From an uncultured Clostridia bacterium (GTDB lineage: Bacteria; Bacillota; Clostridia; RGIG6154), in the NCBI GenBank assembly GCA_944388555.1, contig CALXJH010000128.1:1-32003 (forward strand): 32,003 bases of DNA, given 5' to 3'. Under the pieces are notes generated by a model. That model had not been told where the DNA came from. It saw only the letters and a list, made by a program, of their open reading frames with translations, and made no database searches. Within the stretch, counting starts at the first letter, position 1; each line of letters begins with the position of its first letter. Made by a program: the position numbers and the translations under genes. Positions 15,396 to 26,300 of the stretch are shown here, piece after piece.

Positions 15396-16325
15396 ATGTC
15401 CTTTTCAACTGATATAAAAAATGAATTGTGTGCACTCAACATACATAAATCGTGCTGTATGCGTGCTGAGCTTTGCGCAATTATTTGTTTTGGCACCCAT
15501 ATACGTGACAATTGCTTGGTTTTACGCACTGAAAATCACGCATTTGCCGAAAGAATTGCCTATTTGACCGAAAAAATATTCCATTTTTCCCCAGTTATTA
15601 TTCACAAAACAACCCCCGGCCTTTTAGAAGTGCAGATTGCAGATGAAACTACGCTTTCTTCTGTCCTGACAACTTTTGATCTTGTAAAAAATTCACGGGA
15701 TATGAAAAACTTTGTTTCTTTTCATTTTCCTGATTTTATTTTACAAAATTCCTGTTGTCTGCACGCAGTTTTGCGCGGGGCTTTTTTAACGAGCGGTTCT
15801 TGCGCTGAACCCGAAAAGCGGTATCATTTGGAAATCTCCACCAACCATTTCAAGTTAAGCCGTGAATTTTTGAAAATTATGCAATCATTAGATATACAAG
15901 GCAAAATCATTGCCCGAAAAGCAAATTATGTCATATATCTCAAAGGCGCCGATTATATACATGATTTCTTAGGTTATGCCGGCGCTATGAAATCTGTTGT
16001 AGCATTAGAAGAAACCCGGGTGACAAAAGAATTTAAAAATACCATCAACCGTAAAACAAATTTTGAAGTTGCCAATCTTACAAAGACGGTATACGCGGGC
16101 AATGCCCAGATTGAGGCAATTGAGAAAATACAGCACACCATTGGACTTTCCTCTTTAGATGACAGTTTGCAGGAAGTAGCACTTTTACGCTTAGACCATC
16201 CGGACGCCTCTTTAAAAGATTTAAGCAAAATGCTGTCCATGCCTATCAGCAAATCAGGTATCAACCATCGTTTAAAAAAGCTGGTGGAAATTGCCGAAAA
16301 TTTACGAGGAGGTAAGCGGCTATGA
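15396..16325 (+). CDS. whiA: DNA-binding protein WhiA
   Basis: A 309-residue WhiA protein: an N-terminal LAGLIDADG-homing-endonuclease-like region (MSFSTDIKNELCALNIHKSC, then CCLHAVLRGAFLTSGSCAEP, then YHLEISTNHFKLSREFLKIM) and a C-terminal helix-turn-helix near LRLDHPDASLKDLSKMLSMP followed by KSGINHRLKKLVEIA. In Gram-positives it affects cell division and chromosome segregation. Its stop overlaps the dnaE start as ATGA at 16322-16325, indicating coupled translation. Confidence 0.96.
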   Translation: MSFSTDIKNELCALNIHKSCCMRAELCAIICFGTHIRDNCLVLRTENHAFAERIAYLTEKIFHFSPVIIHKTTPGLLEVQIADETTLSSVLTTFDLVKNSRDMKNFVSFHFPDFILQNSCCLHAVLRGAFLTSGSCAEPEKRYHLEISTNHFKLSREFLKIMQSLDIQGKIIARKANYVIYLKGADYIHDFLGYAGAMKSVVALEETRVTKEFKNTINRKTNFEVANLTKTVYAGNAQIEAIEKIQHTIGLSSLDDSLQEVALLRLDHPDASLKDLSKMLSMPISKSGINHRLKKLVEIAENLRGGKRL

Positions 16326-19300
16326 GTTTTGTACATTTGCATGTTCACTCAGAATACAGTTTATTAGACGGCGCCTGCCGCGTGACAGAATTAGTGGACT
16401 ATGCCCTTTCCTTAGGTCAAAAAGCTGTTGCTATTACAGATCACGGTGCGATGTTTGCCGCCGTTGATTTTTATAAGTATGCATTACAAAAAGGAATCAA
16501 ACCCATTATCGGATGTGAAGTATATACCGCCATTGGCTCTATGACGGATCAAACCGCCACCGATGAAAGCAGATATGGACATTTGGTTTTGCTTGCTGAA
16601 ACAAACGAAGGCTATCATAACTTAATGAAAATTGTTTCTGAAGGTTATGTAAACGGCTTTTATTATAAACCGCGGGTAGACAAAGCCTGTCTGAAAAAAT
16701 ACGCAAAAGGAATTATTGCGCTTTCTGCTTGTCTTGCGGGAGATATCCCACGTCACTTGCTTGCGGGTGACTACGCCGGTGCTAAAAACGAGGCGCTTTC
16801 TTTTGCAGAAATCTTTGGAAAAAATAACTTTTTCTTAGAGCTGCAAAACCATGGCCTTGCCGAACAGGCAAGCGTTAATGCTTATCTTTTGCGTTTAAGC
16901 AAAGAACTCGATCTTCCCTTGGTTGCAACAAATGACGTACATTATCTCAAACAGGAAGATGCAAAGCTGCAGGATCTTTTAATGTGCATACAAATGGGAA
17001 AAACCATAGACGAACCGAACCGGATGAAGTTTGAAACCGATCAGTTCTTCTTTAAAACGGAAGAACAAATGCGCGCATTATTTCCTGACTTGCCTGAAGC
17101 AATTGAGAATACATGTAAAATTGCCGAACGCTGCTGTGTTGCGCTGGATTTTGAACACCGCCACCTTCCCGACTTTCCCCTGCAGGATAATCTGTCACAT
17201 AGTCATTTTCTTAAAGATTTATGCTTATCCGGGCTGAAAGAGCGGTATCCAGACTATGAAAAGTATGTACCCCAGCTGGAATACGAACTTTCCGTAATTG
17301 AACGAATGGGCTTTGTAGACTACTTTTTAATTGTGTGGGATGTGATTCATTTTGCCAGAACAAAAGGCATTCCTGTAGGTCCGGGCAGAGGATCTGCCGC
17401 CGGAAGCTTGGTGTCTTATTGCTTAAAAATCACCGATATTGATCCGGTAAAATACAATTTGTTTTTTGAGCGTTTTCTGAATCCCGAACGCGTAAGCATG
17501 CCGGATATTGACATGGACTTCTGCTACGTCCGCAGGCAAGAGGTTATTGACTATGTTACTGAAAAGTACGGACATGACCACGTCGCTCAAATTATAACCT
17601 TCGGAACCATGGCTGCACGCGCAGCGCTTCGGGACGTCGGACGTGCCATGGGCTTGCCTTACGGCACAGTAGACGCCATTGCCAAAATGGTTCCTCGTAC
17701 ACTCAACATAACTATGAAAGAAGCGCTTGCTTTAAATCCGGAACTATCCGCTGCCGGGCGGCAAAATCCGCAAATTGCCGATTTGATTCAAATGACGCAA
17801 AAAATTGAAGGAATGCCGCGGCACGCTTCTACACACGCTGCCGGTGTTGTCATTACCGCAAAACCGACAAACGAATATGTACCTTTATACAGAAACCGGG
17901 ATGCCATTACTACCCAATACACCATGACGCGCTTAGAAGAATTGGGATTGTTAAAAATGGATTTTTTAGGATTGCGCACCTTAACCGTTATCGCCGATAC
18001 AATTAAGCTGCTTAAAAGAAAACACATATCCTTAGATATTGAACATATCTCTTTTTCCGACCCACCTGTTTACCGCATGCTTTCAGAAGGTGAAACAGAC
18101 GGCGTTTTTCAGCTTGAAAGCGGCGGAATGCGTCAGTTTATGCGTGAACTGATGCCAAATTCGTTGGAAGACATTATTGCCGGCATTGCGCTTTACCGTC
18201 CCGGTCCCATGGATTCTATTCCAACCTATATCAAAAACAAAAACCATCCTGAAAGCATTACCTATCTGCATCCTGAATTGGAAAAAATTTTAAATGTAAC
18301 CTACGGATGTATTGTATATCAAGAACAAGTTATGCAAATCGTGCAAAAACTTGGCGGTTTCTCTATGGGCGGTGCGGATCAAGTTCGCCGCGCTATGTCC
18401 AAGAAAAAAGGCGATGTCATGGATCAGGCGCGTCAAGACTTTATTTTCGGATCTGCCGAAAAGCATATTGACGGCGCTATTGCCAAAGGCATTCCTGAAA
18501 AAACGGCGGTGGCAATTTTTGACCAGATGATGGATTTTGCTAAATACGCCTTTAATAAATCCCATGCGGCCGCCTATGCCGTTGTTGCCTATCGCACAGC
18601 TTACCTTAAAGCACACTACCCCGTTGAATTTTTTGCTGCGCTTATGTCCAGCTTTTTAGATAATATCAGCAAGATTGCAGAATACATGCAGGTTTGCCGA
18701 AAGAATGGCATTTTGGTAAAAGTTCCGGATGTCAACAGCAGTTTTTCCAGCTTTTCTGTAGAAGATAACGCCATACGATTTGGTCTTGCGGCTATAAAAA
18801 ACGTTGGCCGGACTTTTATATCCGATTTGGTGTCTGAGCGAGAAAAAAACGGTCGGTTTTTAACGTTTTCTGATTTCTGTGTACGTATGACCAAATATCA
18901 GAGTCTGAATAAACGTGCCGTAGAAGGCATGATCAAAAGCGGCGCGTTCGATACCTTAGACCTAAATCGCGCACAGCTTCTGCTCCTATATGAACAAGAA
19001 TTGGAACAAGCAAGCGCAGAAAAAAAATCTACAATTGAAGGCCAGATATCTTTCTTTTCCATGGATGCGGATTTACCACAGCCAAAAACACCGCCGCCCG
19101 ATGTAAAAGAGCTGGATTTATCTATACGTCTTGCGCAGGAAAAAGAATTTATGGGTATTTACATCTCCGGTCATCCGTTAGATCAATTTAAAGAACAGCT
19201 GGCAGGAAAAACCAATGCGGACATCTTAAAAATCAGAGCATCCGCAGAAGATGAAACGGATAAACAAGCATTACACGATGGTGCAAAAATAACCATTGCA

Positions 19301-19762
19301 GGGATCATTGAAGAGATCAAAGTAAAAATAACGCGACGCAATGAGAAGATGGCAATTCTTTCCATCTCAGACGCCTATGGCATGATGGATGTTTTAATCT
19401 TCGCCCGTTTATACGATACATTTTCAGCTGTACTCAATAAAGGAAACGCGATTGTTATCAGCGGCAGACTCAGCATTCAGGAAGAAAAAGAGCCTTCTGT
19501 GGTATGTGAAAACCTCTATTCTGTACAAAATGCACCTATTATTACTAAACTTTATCTAAAAATTACGGAAAATACTGAACAGCAACTGCCGCAAATTCTA
19601 AATGTTTTAAAAGAAAATCACGGCAATATACCCGTTATTCTATATTTTTCGCATATAAATGAAAAAAGAAAAGCTCCGGAAAAATACAATGTACATTTAA
19701 CGGAATCGTTATTTGATGCGCTTTCTTCATTTTTTAATGCGTCAGAAATACGGGTTTTATGA
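16322..19762 (+). CDS. dnaE: DNA polymerase III alpha subunit DnaE
   Basis: A 1146-residue C-family polymerase. Domains in order: PHP (FVHLHVHSEYSLLDGACR, with GHLVLLAETNEGY following), polymerase palm with GPGRGSAAGSLVSYCLKITD near residue 355 and the catalytic PDIDMDFCYVRR near 395, fingers with YQEQVMQIVQKLGGFSMGGA, helix-hairpin-helix around 810-890, and an OB fold near 990-1030 (TIAGIIEEIKVKITRRNEKM). It lacks an integrated 3'-5' exonuclease, so it is DnaE, not PolC. GAGGAGG precedes the start. Many Firmicutes carry both DnaE and PolC, and the window does not show which is the main replicase here. Confidence 0.98.
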   Translation: MSFVHLHVHSEYSLLDGACRVTELVDYALSLGQKAVAITDHGAMFAAVDFYKYALQKGIKPIIGCEVYTAIGSMTDQTATDESRYGHLVLLAETNEGYHNLMKIVSEGYVNGFYYKPRVDKACLKKYAKGIIALSACLAGDIPRHLLAGDYAGAKNEALSFAEIFGKNNFFLELQNHGLAEQASVNAYLLRLSKELDLPLVATNDVHYLKQEDAKLQDLLMCIQMGKTIDEPNRMKFETDQFFFKTEEQMRALFPDLPEAIENTCKIAERCCVALDFEHRHLPDFPLQDNLSHSHFLKDLCLSGLKERYPDYEKYVPQLEYELSVIERMGFVDYFLIVWDVIHFARTKGIPVGPGRGSAAGSLVSYCLKITDIDPVKYNLFFERFLNPERVSMPDIDMDFCYVRRQEVIDYVTEKYGHDHVAQIITFGTMAARAALRDVGRAMGLPYGTVDAIAKMVPRTLNITMKEALALNPELSAAGRQNPQIADLIQMTQKIEGMPRHASTHAAGVVITAKPTNEYVPLYRNRDAITTQYTMTRLEELGLLKMDFLGLRTLTVIADTIKLLKRKHISLDIEHISFSDPPVYRMLSEGETDGVFQLESGGMRQFMRELMPNSLEDIIAGIALYRPGPMDSIPTYIKNKNHPESITYLHPELEKILNVTYGCIVYQEQVMQIVQKLGGFSMGGADQVRRAMSKKKGDVMDQARQDFIFGSAEKHIDGAIAKGIPEKTAVAIFDQMMDFAKYAFNKSHAAAYAVVAYRTAYLKAHYPVEFFAALMSSFLDNISKIAEYMQVCRKNGILVKVPDVNSSFSSFSVEDNAIRFGLAAIKNVGRTFISDLVSEREKNGRFLTFSDFCVRMTKYQSLNKRAVEGMIKSGAFDTLDLNRAQLLLLYEQELEQASAEKKSTIEGQISFFSMDADLPQPKTPPPDVKELDLSIRLAQEKEFMGIYISGHPLDQFKEQLAGKTNADILKIRASAEDETDKQALHDGAKITIAGIIEEIKVKITRRNEKMAILSISDAYGMMDVLIFARLYDTFSAVLNKGNAIVISGRLSIQEEKEPSVVCENLYSVQNAPIITKLYLKITENTEQQLPQILNVLKENHGNIPVILYFSHINEKRKAPEKYNVHLTESLFDALSSFFNASEIRVL

Positions 19763-19791
19763 ATTAAAATTTATTATGAAAGGCTAAAAAA

Positions 19792-20280
19792 ATGACCGTT
19801 TGTTTTACAGGACATCGTCCGCAGAGCTTTGTTTTTGGCTTTAATGAACAGCATCCTGATTGTATACAAATAAAGCAAGATCTACAGGAAGAAATCCAGC
19901 GCCTGATTGGTGCAGGAACGAACCATTTTTTGTGTGGAATGGCGCAGGGCGTGGATACATGGGCAGCTGAAATCGTTCTATATTTTAAACAAATTTACCC
20001 TAATATTCATTTAACCGCAGTAATTCCCTGTCCGGATCAACCAAAAAAATGGAGTTTGAAAAGTGTTGAGCGATATCATAAGATTCTTGCCGCATGTGAT
20101 CATCAAATCATGATCAGTCCTTTTTATTATAGAGGCTGTATGCATGCACGAAATAAATATATGGTTGACCATGCGGACATTGTATTGGCAATATATAATA
20201 ACGCAGGAAGCGGTGGTACAGCCTCTACCATTCTGTATGCCAAAAAACAAAATAAAACAGTCATCGAGCTTTTGGTTTAA
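19792..20280 (+). CDS. SLOG/YpsA-like (DUF1273) nucleotide-binding protein
   Basis: A 162-residue Rossmann-like SLOG protein. It opens TVCFTGHRPQSF and has FLCGMAQGVDTWAAEIV, which follows the YpsA G-motif pattern, and near the end GSGGTASTILYAKKQNKTV. B. subtilis YpsA affects cell division, and the SLOG fold binds nucleotide-derived ligands. It follows dnaE by 29 nt and precedes the MATE gene by 31 nt, so it is probably in the same transcript. Confidence 0.87.
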   Translation: MTVCFTGHRPQSFVFGFNEQHPDCIQIKQDLQEEIQRLIGAGTNHFLCGMAQGVDTWAAEIVLYFKQIYPNIHLTAVIPCPDQPKKWSLKSVERYHKILAACDHQIMISPFYYRGCMHARNKYMVDHADIVLAIYNNAGSGGTASTILYAKKQNKTVIELLV

Positions 20281-20311
20281 TTGCAAAACTTTGAAAGGAG
20301 ATGCCCCTAAA

Positions 20312-21673
20312 ATGTTTAAACATTCCACAACCCATGAAGTGGATATGTGTAATGGACCTTTATTTTCTAAGATCGTCGTATTTTTTATACCTGTTATGTT
20401 ATCAAATATATTGCAGCTATTGTATAACGCCGCAGACCAACTGATTGTTGGCAGATTTGCAGGCAGCCGCTATTTAGCAGCTGTCGGAGCAACCGGCTCT
20501 TTAATCAACCTAATCATCTGTCTGCTGATGGGACTATCGGTTGGTACCACTTCGGTTGTATCCAGATACTTTGGCGCGGGCAATCAAAAAAGTTTGTACC
20601 GTTCTGTACATACCTCAATGGCAGTAAGTTTAGTTTGCGGTGTTGTGTTAGGTCTTTTGGGATATTTGTTCTGTAAACCCCTCCTAAGACTTATGGAAAC
20701 ACCGGATAACGTGATTGACCTTGCTACCTTATATATGAAAATCTATTTTGCAGGTCTTCCTGCCGTTGCCGTATATAACTTCGGTTCCGCTATTTTAAGA
20801 GCAGTCGGCGATACAAAACGCCCTATGCTGTTCCTGATTTTATCCGGCATGATCAATATCATCCTTAACTTGGTATTGGTTATTTATTTCCGTCTGAATG
20901 TTGCAGGTGTTGCAATTGCGACAGTTATTTCCCAGCTGATTTCTGCAGTTCTTATAATTATTTGTTTGGTAAGAACCCGAGAAAGCTATCAGCTAATTAT
21001 AAAGCAAATCCGGTTTTATAAAAACGAACTGCTGCAAATGATCCACGTCGGCATTCCGGCAGGTATACAAGGCGCTAGTTTCTCGTTATCGAATGTTTTT
21101 ATACAGTCGGCAATCAATACTTTCGGGGAAAACGCCATGGCCGGCTGCACAGCTGCTGCAAATATTGATAACTTGATTTATCAGGCGCTTAATTCGCTTT
21201 ATCACACCGTTCTCACATTCAGTAGTCAGAATTTTGGTGCGGGAAAGAAAGATCGTATTGTTAAATCTATTTTGTACTGCAGCTCCATTGTAATTGTGCT
21301 GGGCCTGATTATCGGCGGTGTTTGCTATGTACTAAGCCCTGTATTTTTGTCCTTCTTCCTGGACAATACGGAAGCTGCCGCTTTTGGTATGGAAAGATTA
21401 AAGTTAACTTGTCTTACCTATTTTACCTGTGGTTTGATGGAAGTAGGCGCTGGTGCACTGCGCGGCATTAACAAATCTGTCATTTCTATGGTTGGGTCTA
21501 TTGTGGGTGCATGTTTGCTTAGAATTGTCTGGATTTATACCATATTTGCCGCAGATCCTACTATTTATACCCTGTTTTTATCCTACCCGGCAACCTGGAT
21601 TATTACTGCACTCTTCCATTATAGTATGCTGGCTCTGTTCCTTAGGAAAATACCGCAGAGGCGCCTGGCATAA
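20312..21673 (+). CDS. MATE-family multidrug/toxin efflux transporter
   Basis: A 453-residue polytopic membrane protein with about twelve hydrophobic segments. It begins with MFKHSTTHEVDMCNGPLFSK and continues FFIPVMLSNILQLLYNAADQ, the usual MATE first helix, then GRFAGSRYLAAVGATGSL. The second half repeats this pattern (GIPAGIQGASFSLSNVFIQS, GENAMAGCTAAANIDNLIYQ). MATE carriers export cationic compounds by Na+ or H+ antiport. I chose ATG 20312 because GAAAGGAG lies upstream; a longer frame from 20144 overlaps the SLOG gene and adds non-membrane residues. Confidence 0.94.
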   Translation: MFKHSTTHEVDMCNGPLFSKIVVFFIPVMLSNILQLLYNAADQLIVGRFAGSRYLAAVGATGSLINLIICLLMGLSVGTTSVVSRYFGAGNQKSLYRSVHTSMAVSLVCGVVLGLLGYLFCKPLLRLMETPDNVIDLATLYMKIYFAGLPAVAVYNFGSAILRAVGDTKRPMLFLILSGMINIILNLVLVIYFRLNVAGVAIATVISQLISAVLIIICLVRTRESYQLIIKQIRFYKNELLQMIHVGIPAGIQGASFSLSNVFIQSAINTFGENAMAGCTAAANIDNLIYQALNSLYHTVLTFSSQNFGAGKKDRIVKSILYCSSIVIVLGLIIGGVCYVLSPVFLSFFLDNTEAAAFGMERLKLTCLTYFTCGLMEVGAGALRGINKSVISMVGSIVGACLLRIVWIYTIFAADPTIYTLFLSYPATWIITALFHYSMLALFLRKIPQRRLA

Positions 21674-21775
21674 CTTAAACCGCCGCCTCTGTTCCTTATT
21701 ACCAGCAATATTTCTTTACTTGTTGAAAAACCACCTGCATATTACTTAAACCTATAAAAAAGGAGGAATTTGAAT

Positions 21776-22945
21776 ATGAAAAAATATTTATTACATTTTT
21801 TAGCTCTTGTTATTTGTATCGTGAACGTCCAGATCGCAGCTTCTGCTGAACAGGCATACGATACAGAGCAATTACCTTCGTTCACGACATTTCAAGATGT
21901 CCTCCATATCGACGATATAACCGCCATTCAATACGGCGTTATTGTAAACAGCATCACGAAAAAATGCGCCGACATTGACTATGAAGATTTAAGAAAATGG
22001 CTGGACACCTACTGGAACTTTCATTATGACCGCGTTATCGCGCCTATGGAAGCATTCAGTCTGGACGGAGAGTATATTAAATTGTGGAATGAAGATAAGA
22101 GTCAAGCATTTATTGTTTATCCCGGCGGCGGCATTATTGCAGGAAAATACGGAGAGCCATATGAATTAAACGGAGTCGTCAAGCAGAATTATGTTTGGTA
22201 TCTTCCCTATATTGGTAACGCAAGAAACGCATTGAACACGGCGAACGGTACATTAAAATATACCTACATAACCCAAGTAAACGAAATGGAATTTAAAGCG
22301 CAAAACCAAAGAGAATTTACGAAAGACGATGACATAGAAATCCCACAGGCTGATTTGCTCATCACGCATAATGCAAGCTCGTGGGCTGTTGACGAAATTA
22401 AAAAAGCGGCTGCCTGTAATTTAATGGTCTATGATTTATCTGCCAAATATACGCAGCCTATTACAAGGTATGAATTTTGCAGACTGGTATATCGCTTGAT
22501 TGCAACAGAGTTTGAACCAAATACAGATTCAAGACTGGGCATTGAAATGACAATCCGGGATGTATTATCTCAAAGAGGCATTACAGACCGCGTTACATTC
22601 TCTGATTGCTCATATTTGGAGGTTGAATATTTAGCCTCAATGGATATAATCCAAGGAATGGGTGATGGAACGTTTGCACCTGATGCATATATTACCCGTG
22701 AACAAGCCGCAGCACTTTTATACAGAACCGCTGCATTTTTGGGAAACAAAACGCTCGTTGCTCCAACCAATAATGGAATATACGATGACCAAGCTTTCAT
22801 CTCTAATTGGGCATTAGACGCTGTTGCAAGCATGAAAGCCATGGGAATTATGCAAGGTGTTTCAGAAACAGAGTTCGCACCGCAAGATACCTACACCACA
22901 GAACAAGCCATTGCAACCATGTTAAGATTATATGAGTGCAATTAA
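21776..22945 (+). CDS. Secreted SLH-domain protein of unknown function
   Basis: A 389-residue protein with a signal peptide (MKKYLLHFLALVICIVNVQI, cleavage near AASA). Residues 25-190 form a domain I do not recognise, with aromatic-rich stretches (WLDTYWNFHYDRV, VKQNYVWYLPYIG). The C-terminal part has three SLH repeats: SWAVDEIKKAAACNLM, YLASMDIIQGMGDGTFAPD and WALDAVASMKAMGIMQGV. SLH repeats hold proteins to pyruvylated cell-wall polymers. ATG 21776 has AGGAGG 9 nt upstream, so the TTG at 21770 is not used. It converges with the large beta-helix SLH gene. Confidence 0.88.
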   Translation: MKKYLLHFLALVICIVNVQIAASAEQAYDTEQLPSFTTFQDVLHIDDITAIQYGVIVNSITKKCADIDYEDLRKWLDTYWNFHYDRVIAPMEAFSLDGEYIKLWNEDKSQAFIVYPGGGIIAGKYGEPYELNGVVKQNYVWYLPYIGNARNALNTANGTLKYTYITQVNEMEFKAQNQREFTKDDDIEIPQADLLITHNASSWAVDEIKKAAACNLMVYDLSAKYTQPITRYEFCRLVYRLIATEFEPNTDSRLGIEMTIRDVLSQRGITDRVTFSDCSYLEVEYLASMDIIQGMGDGTFAPDAYITREQAAALLYRTAAFLGNKTLVAPTNNGIYDDQAFISNWALDAVASMKAMGIMQGVSETEFAPQDTYTTEQAIATMLRLYECN

Positions 22946-23000
22946 AATCGGCATATTTTTGTTTTGTATCTCTGATTTTTGCCAACGAAAATAAACGGAT

Positions 23001-23033
23001 AAAACAAAAGGCACGAATTTAAAAGTTCGTGCC
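23001..23033 (-). terminator. Minus-strand intrinsic terminator for the beta-helix SLH gene
   Basis: GGCACGAA (23010-23017) pairs with TTCGTGCC (23026-23033). On the minus strand the hairpin is followed by TTTTGTTTT. It lies about 310 nt behind the stop of the minus-strand gene. Confidence 0.65.
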
Positions 23034-23276
23034 CCGGACTGTCGAAAAAGTCGTTATACCGCAAGATAGACGCTAAAAACAAAATACGCTTCTTTTTTAT
23101 AAACTTTATGTTTTCGCAGTAAATGACGCCGGATTCATCGAGAAACCGGCATCATTGCTTGCTTTTTCCGCAATTGCTCTCTACCGTACCTTTGTACGCC
23201 GACGAAAGCAATTGCGAAAAATCTAACTTTCTTTTTCGTCATCTGCCAGCGTGTCGATGATTGATCGACACGCTGA

Positions 23277-23306
23277 GGCACGAACTTAAAAGTTCGTGCC
23301 TTTTTT
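23277..23306 (+). terminator. Plus-strand intrinsic terminator for the SLH gene at 21776
   Basis: An 11-bp stem (23277-23287 with 23290-23300) followed by six T (23301-23306). It is nearly the same palindrome as the one at 23010-23033 but has its U-run on the other strand. Confidence 0.78.
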
Positions 23307-23342
23307 GCTGCATTTTCTCAACAGATGAATGAATCTGTTATT

Positions 23343-26300
23343 TTATAAATCCAAAAAGCGTTTGAGCAAAACGGTCGCTTCTGCACGTGTTGCTGTATTT
23401 TTTGGTGCAAGCGTTGTGTCACTCTTGCCTTTCAGCATTCCCATTTTTACCATTTTTTCCATCGCGCTTTTTGCAAAATCAGATATATCGTTATAATCTG
23501 AAAAAGCTGCCGGATTTATCGTTTCATCTACTTTTGCAGAAATATCTATCTGTTTATATGCAATGGCATTATCTAATAACAAAGCAATTTCTTCTCTGGT
23601 TATTGGCTGATTCGGTAAAAATCCGCTTTCTGTCGGCAAAGAGTCTAATAAACCTGCTTTATATCCGCCTGCAACATACCCATAAAACCAATCTGCTGGT
23701 TTAACATCCCCATAAACATCTTCATTCTGATTGGCAATATTTAAAATTCTGTTTAGTATAGTTAAAAATTCTGCGCGTGTTATCGTATCTTCCGGCGCAA
23801 ATATGCCAACATCTTTTCCTTGCACATGTCCTTGCTGTGCCATATATGTAACATCTTCTTTTGCCCAGTGTCCTTCCAAATCAGTAAATACTTTCACATC
23901 CTGTGCAATTTCAATTTCTTCTTTTCTCAGAGCGCCGTCCGACATTCCGCCTTCAACCGGCGTAACAAGCTGTATTTGATCCCCCTGCACGAATTTTACA
24001 GTGGAAGCTCTTGTTGTAATAGTCTGTAAAGGTACATCTTTTAAAATCAGTTTTACATATTCATCTCCCGTTGCTGCAAAATCGTAGCTGCCAGCATCAA
24101 TCCAGATGCCTTCCGTACAATCTTTTTGATTCACAACAAATGTATCGGTTTTGCCATTGTGTACAATTTCATATACTACACTTTCATTCTGATTCACATT
24201 CCAGTATGGACAGTAAATATAAACCTGTACATCTCCGGATGCTTCAAGCAACATATCATATTTTACAAATGCGCGATCATCCTGTCCGGAAATCCACATG
24301 GTATTTGAGCCGTCTTCTTCCGGTCCCTTAACCGATCCACTCCAAGCCCAAGCGCCTCTGAACGAAAAACCGTTGATCGGATCTGTGCCCTCATCCTCAA
24401 TCTCTTCGGCTGACTTAGTAGAATAAGATATCCCCTTTAAATTTTCATCCAGGAAACGTATATTTTTAACGCCCAGGAAATTACTGTTGGTTTGTGCTAA
24501 CGCAGTAAGCGGTTCATCTAAAACATAATTATCTACAAACGAAATATTTTCAGCGCCCTGTAGATCTATAAGCACCGTCTGCTTATCCTCAAATGTATTA
24601 TTGCGTATCAACACATTTTTTGTTCCCACTGACAACGCCATACCACCCGCACGTTTTTCTATATTGAAAGATATAACGCCTAATGTATCCGATCTTTTAG
24701 CCCCTTTTTTAAAGGTATTATTCTGTATAATGAGCTGGTCGGAATATAAACCGTTCGGATATTGGGTTTCATTTAATACTTTTATTTCGTTGGATGTCAC
24801 GCCCTCATAAGTATTATTTTCAATCACGCCTCTATGTGAGCGGGAAACATTTCCATACCGGCGTACATTCTTAAATGTATTATTCCGAATCACAAAATCT
24901 CCCGAAGACATAGAACGATTCCATATCTGCAAGCTATCTAAAATTTTATCTCCTAAATTGGTAAGTTCCGGCAGTTCCTCTTGTACCGTTACCTTATAAT
25001 AAGGCTCTGCTTTTACAGCCGTAGCTACTGTACATTCTTGTATAATTTCACCGGTTGACGGCTCAAACAAAACAAAAGTATCTCCAGGATTCAAAGTGAA
25101 ATAAGCCGGCGTATCTGCGGCAACCAAAATTGTTTTGGTATCTATCTGATCCATAACCGTCATTGGTCTTGTAAACAGAGCAACTGCGTCATCGCCAATA
25201 CCATTTACGGAACAATTCTCAATCCACGGACCAATTTTATTTGCTCTTAAATGGAATCCATCCCCGCCGCCGGCAAACCAATAACCATCCTGAATCTTGG
25301 CATTAAAATCTAAATATACGATCTGACTGCAGTCATTGGCGATATTATGCAATCCGCCATGTACATAACTGTCAAAGTTATAGATGGTTATGTGTTCTGA
25401 AAATTTAAATTCGGTTAGTGTGGGGCTGTTATCTCTGCATAAGTGTATAAATCGATCTCCAACACTAAAATCAGCTGTATGCGCTTTTGATTTTAGCTCT
25501 AAATAATAAATATCCCCTTCTTTTCTATAATTGCCAGTAAAGAAATATGTACCTATCGTTTCAGGTTTCGTTTTTCCATTTTCTTCCGGATCTAATATAA
25601 TGCCCCAGGATGCTAAGAAATATTTGCCCAACGGACCGTCATATGTTGGAAAACCTTCCTCTACCTTTACGCCGACCTCACCTGTATCCGGCTTAACATC
25701 TGCAACTCTTGACTGTATAAACGGAATTTCATCCACGTGTTCTGTGGTTAGATTCATCAAGGACATATTCTTTGCATAATCTGCTACAAATACTCTTGTT
25801 TTCAGTTTATGCAAATATAATGTTGAATCGTTGCAGTTTATATCAATATTTGCGTACCCTTCGTTTGCAAAGTTGAATATCGGTCCTTCTTTGTAAAAAT
25901 GATACTCACCTTGCTCAAGGTTAATTAAAACTCTCTTTCCCTGTTTAGAAAGCTGTTTTGCCTGCGCGACAGCTTCATCTACAATCTGGCTGTAATCTGT
26001 GCCGGCATTATCCGGTTTTACTGTAATGATTTCATCATAGCCGGCAACGGTAAAGGGTACCACGCTGTACGCACCTGCCGCGCCGGAATCCATCTTCGCC
26101 CGTACTCTGAAATAATACTGTCCCGGTTCTAACGGAAAATCAGCAACATAGCGATTTAACGCAGTCACATCCTCATCAATGATCTGATTAAATTCTTGAT
26201 CCTTTGCAATTGCCACATCATAAGATACCGGTTTTTCTAATACTTCAAAAGCTTCTGTGGGTTCTTGCCATAAAAAGCTCGGAAAAGAATTTACTTCTTC

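Larger units (their letters stand above)
22946..23342. repeat. Hairpin-dense intergenic block between convergent SLH genes (possible MITE-like element)
   Basis: No gene is present. Two near-identical palindromes, GGCACGAAyTT and AAGTTCGTGCC, stand at 23010-23033 and 23277-23300. Between them are an 11-bp stem with one mismatch (23122-23132 with 23146-23156), a 10-bp stem (23169-23178 with 23207-23216) that encloses a smaller CGTAC/GTACG hairpin, and a perfect 12-bp stem (23247-23258 with 23264-23275). The motif TCGAAAAA and its complement recur. The outer palindromes act as terminators in opposite directions. Such density suggests a non-autonomous repeat element, not chance. Confidence 0.5.

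Noticed and set aside
20144-20311. Upstream extension of the MATE transporter frame.
   Set aside because: It lies mostly inside the SLOG gene in another frame and adds non-conserved residues. ATG 20312 has a proper ribosome binding site.
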